7,610 nucleotides of DNA from an uncultured Fretibacterium sp. (GTDB lineage: Bacteria > Synergistota > Synergistia > Synergistales > Aminobacteriaceae): positions 1-7,610 of the forward strand of contig CALAUZ010000422.1 in assembly GCA_937892105.1 (NCBI GenBank), in the 5' to 3' direction. The notes under the pieces were generated by a model, which saw nothing but the letters and a program-made list of their open reading frames with translations, searched no databases and had not been told where the DNA came from. The translations under genes were made by a program, and so were the position numbers. Below, piece after piece: positions 4,756 to 7,610 of this stretch. Numbering within the stretch: the stretch's first letter is position 1; each line of letters begins with the position of its first letter.

Positions 4756-4800
4756 CCTCCTCTGCATAAGGTTCTGACAAATATATAGTAGCGGAGGAGG
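4756..4800. repeat. Stem-loop control element, copy B (no minus-strand gene left)
   Basis: CCTCCTCTGC (4756-4765) pairs with GCGGAGGAGG (4791-4800) over 10 bp, one a T-G wobble in RNA, around a 25-nt loop. On the minus strand the loop holds TACTAT (4790-4785) as a -10 box. The left arm reads GCAGAGGAGG followed by TAAAAAACAC, where copies A and C have an ATG. So this copy keeps the ribosome binding site but lost the start codon. On the + strand, ACCTCCT (4755-4761) is also an exact complement of AGGAGGT (4811-4817), the Shine-Dalgarno of the antirepressor at 4826. This allows an alternative fold. Confidence 0.65.
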
Positions 4801-4825
4801 CATTATTCAAAGGAGGTAACAACAA

Positions 4826-5608
4826 GTGAAAAGATTGCAATTATTAACGACCAAGACATTTAACGGAGTTCAATTTGACTGTTACGTAGAAACTGAAAAC
4901 AGTTCGTATGATTTTTGGGCAACTCGCAGTCAGATAGGACAACTATTAGAGTATGAAGACCCAATGAAGGCAGTAGCAAAAATTCATGAACGCAATCGAG
5001 AGCGTTTAGATAGATTTTCAACTATCGTCAAATTGACTACAGTTGAAGGGGAGCGAGAAGTGAACAGGGAAGTAACGGTATACAACTTCAAGGGACTGTT
5101 AGAGATATGCCGTTACAGCGGTCAACCCAAAGCCGATGCAATTATGGATTGGTTATGGGAGGTAGCGGACGAAATTCGCAGGACAGGGAGCTATTCGTTA
5201 AGCACCCGAAACAGCAAAGACGCAGAAGTAAAAGCGATTGACCTAGAACGAGCAAAATTTATTCAGCAAATGGCAGATATACCTGCCCTGCACCTTTCAG
5301 ATGAGAGTAAAGCAGTAATAATCCATGAAGCATTCAAGATAGTAACCGGCCATGAGTTTCTGAATATGCTGCCAGAAGTTACAGAGAAATACTACTCAGC
5401 GACTGACTTGGGAGAAATATTTGGAGTGTCGTCAAAGAAAATCGGGAAGATAGCGAAGGCATACGGATTGAAATCAGCAGAAGGTGAGGCTTCCCAGTTC
5501 GGGAAATGGGTACTTTCAAAATCGCAATATTCTTCGCACCAATGCAGTACGTTCATATATAATCAGAAAGCGAAGGACTGGTTCAAGGAACATATAACCT
5601 TGTTATAG
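4826..5608 (+). CDS. Phage antirepressor-type protein (type P-Y)
   Basis: Residues about 6-124 form the P22-AR/BRO-N-like N-terminal domain also seen at 514 (LQLLTTKTFNGVQFDCYVE, DFWATRSQIGQLLEYEDP, IHERNRERLDRF, FKGLLEICRYSGQPKAD, WLWEVADEIRRTGSYS). Residues about 132-260 match the C-terminal domain of the protein at 3001. There is a helical linker (DLERAKFIQQM), YYSATDLGEIFGVSSKKIGK (189-208) as a probable helix-turn-helix, then FGKWVLSKSQYSS and a Phe/Trp end. The start is GTG 4826 after AAAGGAGGT (4809-4817). A stem-loop element lies just upstream and could hide this Shine-Dalgarno. Likely a cytoplasmic switch protein that counters a repressor; its target is unknown. Confidence 0.88.
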   Translation: MKRLQLLTTKTFNGVQFDCYVETENSSYDFWATRSQIGQLLEYEDPMKAVAKIHERNRERLDRFSTIVKLTTVEGEREVNREVTVYNFKGLLEICRYSGQPKADAIMDWLWEVADEIRRTGSYSLSTRNSKDAEVKAIDLERAKFIQQMADIPALHLSDESKAVIIHEAFKIVTGHEFLNMLPEVTEKYYSATDLGEIFGVSSKKIGKIAKAYGLKSAEGEASQFGKWVLSKSQYSSHQCSTFIYNQKAKDWFKEHITLL

Positions 5609-5630
5609 TAAAGAAAGGAAAGAGATAAAA

Positions 5631-5957
5631 GTGATAGCCATAATATTAAGTGAAGCAGAAGCGGTAGCCTTAAAGGAGTTATTGTTTGACTTTGTGAAAC
5701 GAGTATCAGGTTATGGAAATCAGCGAAGGCCAGAGGAAATAGCGATACTTCCAGCAGTAATGCAATTATTATTGAATGCTAGTGAAGCCAGCTCCGAGAA
5801 AACTTCATTCACGAATAGAGTATCATTCGGAAAACGTCCCCCCACAACGAAGCCAGATAGTGAAGCAGAAAAACAGGACACTTTTTCACATTTTTTAGAA
5901 AATGATAACAACAATATAGTCGGGCCTCCGTATACAGGTAGCTTTTTGCCAATATAG
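5631..5957 (+). CDS. Small helical protein with long disordered tail, 108 aa (family member 3 of 4)
   Basis: GTG 5631 follows AAGGAAAGAG. The first 50 residues match the small helical family: ILSEAEAVALKELLFDFVKR, a loop with RRPEE, then IAILPAVMQLLLNA. The remaining 55 or so residues (from SEASSEKTSF to GSFLPI) are Ser/Thr/Asn/Pro-rich and look disordered. Members at 2575 and 4555 stop soon after the second helix, so the tail is an addition, perhaps from a frameshift or lost stop. No function is known. The gene lies 22 nt after the antirepressor and 37 nt before the acidic protein gene, most likely in one transcript. Confidence 0.72.
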   Translation: MIAIILSEAEAVALKELLFDFVKRVSGYGNQRRPEEIAILPAVMQLLLNASEASSEKTSFTNRVSFGKRPPTTKPDSEAEKQDTFSHFLENDNNNIVGPPYTGSFLPI

Positions 5958-5994
5958 AGAGCATTAAGGACAGTAAAGAAAGGAGTGAATAAAA

Positions 5995-6174
5995 ATGCCT
6001 AGATTTAGTATAGACATAGACGGTGATACTGCAGGACACATAGCTTGGAAGTTACATGCAGACCATTCAAGTGATGGAGATAATGACGCAGATTGTAAAG
6101 AATTAATCAACGTCATTAAAAAACTGAATGATTTTACTTTGCAACTGGAAGCTACTTCTCCGATAGAGGAGTAA
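5995..6174 (+). CDS. Small acidic hypothetical protein, 59 aa
   Basis: The start is ATG 5995, following AAAGGAGTG, and the stop is TAA 6172-6174. The product begins MPRFSIDIDGDTAGHIAWK, has an Asp-rich middle (SSDGDNDADC) and a helix (ELINVIKKLND), and ends SPIEE. It is a shorter paralogue of the protein at 2338-2553, placed likewise within a run of small genes downstream of an antirepressor. Function is not recognised. Its last 23 nt overlap, tail to tail, the end of the minus-strand gene at 6340-6152, so the two transcripts would be antisense to each other there. Confidence 0.75.
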   Translation: MPRFSIDIDGDTAGHIAWKLHADHSSDGDNDADCKELINVIKKLNDFTLQLEATSPIEE

Positions 6175-6340
6175 TTGATAGCGTAGTCTGACATTTAGTG
6201 CAATATATCTCCACAGCCCTTAGTGAATTTATTTCACCTGGAATATTTGCATCACTATTAATAGACACTAATCGCCACTCATATTTCCCAGTATATGGAG
6301 CCTAGCAATAAGGACAGTGAGTGATGGTGTAATCAAGCAT
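6152..6340 (-). pseudogene. Minus-strand zinc-ribbon gene interrupted by an amber codon
   Basis: A strong minus-strand Shine-Dalgarno (AGGGAGG, then TTAAAAAA) leads to ATG 6340-6338. The frame reads MLDYTITHCPYC, hits TAG (6304-6302), then stays open for 49 codons (APYTGKYEWRLVSI ... EIYCTKCQTT ... PLSEK) to a second TAG at 6154-6152. The CPYC and CTKC pairs are a textbook zinc-ribbon layout split by the stop, so the two halves belong to one gene. TAG is one base from CAG (Gln), so a point mutation is the simplest reading. Ten other frames here end in TAG, which argues against amber being read as sense. Zinc ribbons of this size usually bind nucleic acid or protein; the target is unknown. Confidence 0.7.
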
Positions 6341-6346
6341 TTTTTT

Positions 6347-6398
6347 AACCTCCCTTCTAAGTAAAAGTTCAGGACAAATTAATTTTAGCAGGGAGGTT
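6347..6398. repeat. Stem-loop control element, copy C (minus-strand promoter and Shine-Dalgarno)
   Basis: AACCTCCCTTCTAA (6347-6360) pairs with TTAGCAGGGAGGTT (6385-6398): 13 bp with one mismatch, around a 24-nt loop. On the minus strand the left arm is the Shine-Dalgarno of the zinc-ribbon gene starting at 6340. TGCTAAAAT (6390-6382) is an extended -10 box, putting transcription start near 6375 in the loop. Sequence on both sides of the stem differs from copies A and B while pairing is kept. On the + strand ACCTCC (6348-6353) could instead pair with GGAGGT (6408-6413), the Shine-Dalgarno of the peptide at 6421. Confidence 0.65.
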
Positions 6399-6420
6399 TT
6401 AATAAAAGGAGGTGAGGCGG

Positions 6421-6492
6421 TTGACCTTAAGCCTTATCTGGAAATTAGTATTGATGTTCATATTTGTAGCGATATACACGAGCCTTAAGTAA
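6421..6492 (+). CDS. 23-aa single-pass membrane peptide (second of its kind)
   Basis: TTG 6421 lies 8 nt after AAAAGGAGG (6404-6412), good spacing for initiation. A GTG at 6412 overlaps the Shine-Dalgarno itself and is unlikely. The product begins MTLSLIWK, has a hydrophobic core (LVLMFIFVAIY) and ends TSLK at TAA. It has the same length and plan as the peptide at 3789-3860, though little direct sequence identity. It is the first gene after stem-loop copy C. The role is unknown; a membrane-acting peptide is the only safe statement. Confidence 0.55.
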   Translation: MTLSLIWKLVLMFIFVAIYTSLK

Positions 6493-6536
6493 TCCCAACT
6501 CAAACCAAACACAAAACCCCACAGGAGGAAAAAATT

Positions 6537-6674
6537 ATGACCTACATAGTAAGTTCATACGTGAAAGTAATGCAGAGGCGGCAGAAATTATCATTTCGTC
6601 TTCGCAATGTAGTTCTTCGGGACAATTTAGAAGCCCATAGGAAGCACCATAAAGGAGAGCGACCGAATGCTTAA
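6537..6674 (+). CDS. Small highly basic hypothetical protein, 45 aa
   Basis: CAGGAGGAAAAAATT leads to ATG 6537. The product begins MTYIVSSYVKVMQRRQKLSF and carries 7 Arg, 4 Lys and 3 His in 45 residues (RLRNVVLRDN, AHRKHHKGERPNA). It may bind nucleic acid, by composition only. The stop TAA overlaps the ATG of the next gene (ATGCTTAA, 8-nt overlap), and the next gene's Shine-Dalgarno lies inside this one, so the pair is translationally linked. The 44 nt before it are A/C-rich and unstructured. Confidence 0.65.
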   Translation: MTYIVSSYVKVMQRRQKLSFRLRNVVLRDNLEAHRKHHKGERPNA

Positions 6675-7110
6675 TGCGGAAGACAGGTATAACGTATGGT
6701 CTAATTACGCAGAACGAGCGCGAAAGTTCTTTAATGATGTTGAGGACACGCTGAACAGCCGATTTGCGCCTTACCGAGAGGCAGCGGACAAAGATACACC
6801 TGAAATACGAAAACTGTTCGATATGCCAGCCGACCTGACAGAGTTTTTGCAGGAAAAGAAATCAAGCTCCCACAAAGAATATGTAGCATGGGATAGCGAG
6901 CAATATAACGTGAGCCGTTGTTTTGAAGCATGGTCGTTAGGACTTTGTCCGCAGGTAATGCTGAAAGAAGCAGCATATTTGTTCTTGTTAGGTGCAGATT
7001 GGAAGGACATAGCCCGTCTCAAGCAGTCTAAAGGTATAAGCGCGAAGGATACGCAAGAAGCAGTAGAGCTGTTGAAGGCGCAGCATGTGATAGAGCATAA
7101 AGCGTCATAG
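6667..7110 (+). CDS. Hypothetical protein, 147 aa
   Basis: ATG 6667 follows AAAGGAGAG (6651-6659) and overlaps the previous stop by 8 nt. The product begins MLNAEDRYNVWSNYAERARK. It looks helical throughout: an N-terminal amphipathic helix, a linker (KDTPEIRKLFDMPADL), a Trp/Tyr-rich middle (EYVAWDSEQYNVSRCFEAW) and a C-terminal pair of helices (LLGADWKDIARLKQS, DTQEAVELLKAQHVIE) that could be a helix-turn-helix. I do not recognise it. It is the largest non-antirepressor gene here and sits mid-operon, with 17 nt to the next gene. Confidence 0.75.
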   Translation: MLNAEDRYNVWSNYAERARKFFNDVEDTLNSRFAPYREAADKDTPEIRKLFDMPADLTEFLQEKKSSSHKEYVAWDSEQYNVSRCFEAWSLGLCPQVMLKEAAYLFLLGADWKDIARLKQSKGISAKDTQEAVELLKAQHVIEHKAS

Positions 7111-7127
7111 ACTTAGGAGGCAAAATC

Positions 7128-7226
7128 ATGGATATGATTCTGCTGATGATAACGGGAAGCATTATAGGTTTTACGTTGGGACGGCTTGCTTGGTATCTTA
7201 GCCAAAAGGATAAACGAAAAAAGTAA
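7128..7226 (+). CDS. 32-aa single-pass membrane protein with basic tail
   Basis: TTAGGAGGC lies 8 nt before ATG 7128. The product begins MDMILLMITGSIIGFTLG; residues about 3-24 form one membrane helix and the end (SQKDKRKK) is strongly basic, so the C-terminus should face the cytoplasm. Gly10, Gly14 and Gly18 form a GxxxGxxxG face, a known helix-packing motif, which suggests it oligomerises or pairs with another membrane protein. Tight spacing (17 nt before, 21 nt after) puts it in the same operon as its neighbours. Confidence 0.7.
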   Translation: MDMILLMITGSIIGFTLGRLAWYLSQKDKRKK

Positions 7227-7247
7227 AGTAAGAAAGGAAGTGAAAAC

Positions 7248-7610
7248 ATGGACGCGTTTAACTTAACTCCGCAGGAACTAGAAACTCTGAAACAAGATTT
7301 ATTGACTTTTATCCACAATATAGCCATTAAGTCGAATGAGAGTGTATTCCCCGACGCAAGAGTGAAAGTATTGCCTGAGCTAGTAAATCTTTTGTTGCAG
7401 AATACAGGAGTAATAAGGTTAAGAGATGAGCAATTAAAGACCGTAATCGATGCACTTGTGAAAGCGGAATACGAAGTTGCAACGAAAGACGGTCTAATAG
7501 TAACCGATTTGCCAGATGAGACAAATGGTACATTAAAACTAGATTACAGCAACTTGCTGAAAAATCTTAGGGAAGCGATAAGTATTCTAGATACTTCAGT
7601 GTACAGCCGT
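7248..7610 (+). CDS. Small helical family protein with C-terminal extension (member 4 of 4), cut by window end
   Basis: AAAGGAAGTG precedes ATG 7248, and the frame is open for 121 codons to the window edge. Residues 1-50 match the small helical family: LTPQELETLKQDLLTFIHNI, a loop, then VKVLPELVNLLLQN. From residue about 56 a new segment follows (LRDEQLKTVIDALVKAEYEV, then LKLDYSNLLKNLREAISILD), probably further helices, which the other members lack. The stop is not seen. As elsewhere, the member sits downstream of other small genes in a run. Function unknown. Confidence 0.72.
   Translation, partial: MDAFNLTPQELETLKQDLLTFIHNIAIKSNESVFPDARVKVLPELVNLLLQNTGVIRLRDEQLKTVIDALVKAEYEVATKDGLIVTDLPDETNGTLKLDYSNLLKNLREAISILDTSVYSR

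Noticed and set aside
6302..6304. Amber as a sense codon through genetic recoding of the whole phage
   Set aside because: TAG is the normal terminator of at least nine other well-supported genes here, so genome-wide recoding does not fit.
5964..6319. Near-repeat GCAWTAAGGACAGT at about 5962 and 6305
   Set aside because: The second copy lies in the minus-strand zinc-ribbon coding sequence and the match does not extend, so chance is more likely than a repeat.
7028..7533. Minus-strand frames of 99 and 68 codons near the right end
   Set aside because: They are Leu/Ser-rich shadows of + strand genes that have proper starts and Shine-Dalgarno sequences.
1..7610. CRISPR array, tRNA, rRNA, insertion sequence ends
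   Set aside because: No regularly spaced repeats, no cloverleaf or rRNA-like stretch, and no transposase or terminal inverted repeats were seen.

Overview
The window reads as an accessory stretch of a phage or prophage from a low-to-mid GC Bacillota-type host. The reasons are the strong AGGAGG ribosome binding sites, ATG/GTG/TTG starts, very short tightly packed genes, and four antirepressor-type (BRO-N / P22-AR-like) regulators. I cannot name the species. Nearly all coding is on the + strand in short operon-like runs. A few very small minus-strand genes sit against the flow.

Layout. 1-258: a minus-strand hypothetical gene running off the left edge. 259-513: a gene-free divergent region with several hairpins. 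514-2220: two consecutive antirepressors (the first truncated by an internal deletion) and a 131-aa unknown. 2245-2309: a type II hammerhead ribozyme, followed by two small genes (2338-2745). 2746-3000: a non-coding stretch with a perfect palindrome over the -35 of a candidate promoter. 3001-3860: a third antirepressor coupled to a 23-aa membrane peptide. 3871-4077: a minus-strand mini-gene, its stem-loop control element, and a second type II hammerhead ribozyme. 4112-4746: three small genes. 4756-4800: a second copy of the stem-loop element. 4826-6174: a fourth antirepressor and two small genes. 6152-6398: a minus-strand zinc-ribbon gene broken by an amber codon, with a third copy of the element. 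6421-7610: a second 23-aa membrane peptide and four more small genes, the last cut by the window end.

Four patterns tie the window together. (1) The four antirepressors form a complete 2x2 set: two N-terminal domain types joined to two C-terminal domain types in every combination. (2) Two hammerhead ribozymes with differing helices but the same core each lie 61-66 nt before a small gene, so they would cut the mRNA between operon segments. (3) A stem-loop element occurs three times. Its left arm carries, on the minus strand, the Shine-Dalgarno of a tiny zinc-knuckle gene, and its loop carries an extended -10 box. The attached minus genes form a decay series: amber-interrupted, truncated, absent. 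(4) Small-protein families recur: four helical proteins sharing one pattern, two acidic proteins and two 23-aa membrane peptides. The window therefore looks like a control-and-cargo module repeatedly duplicated and reshuffled. Function calls beyond the antirepressors and ribozymes are inference.
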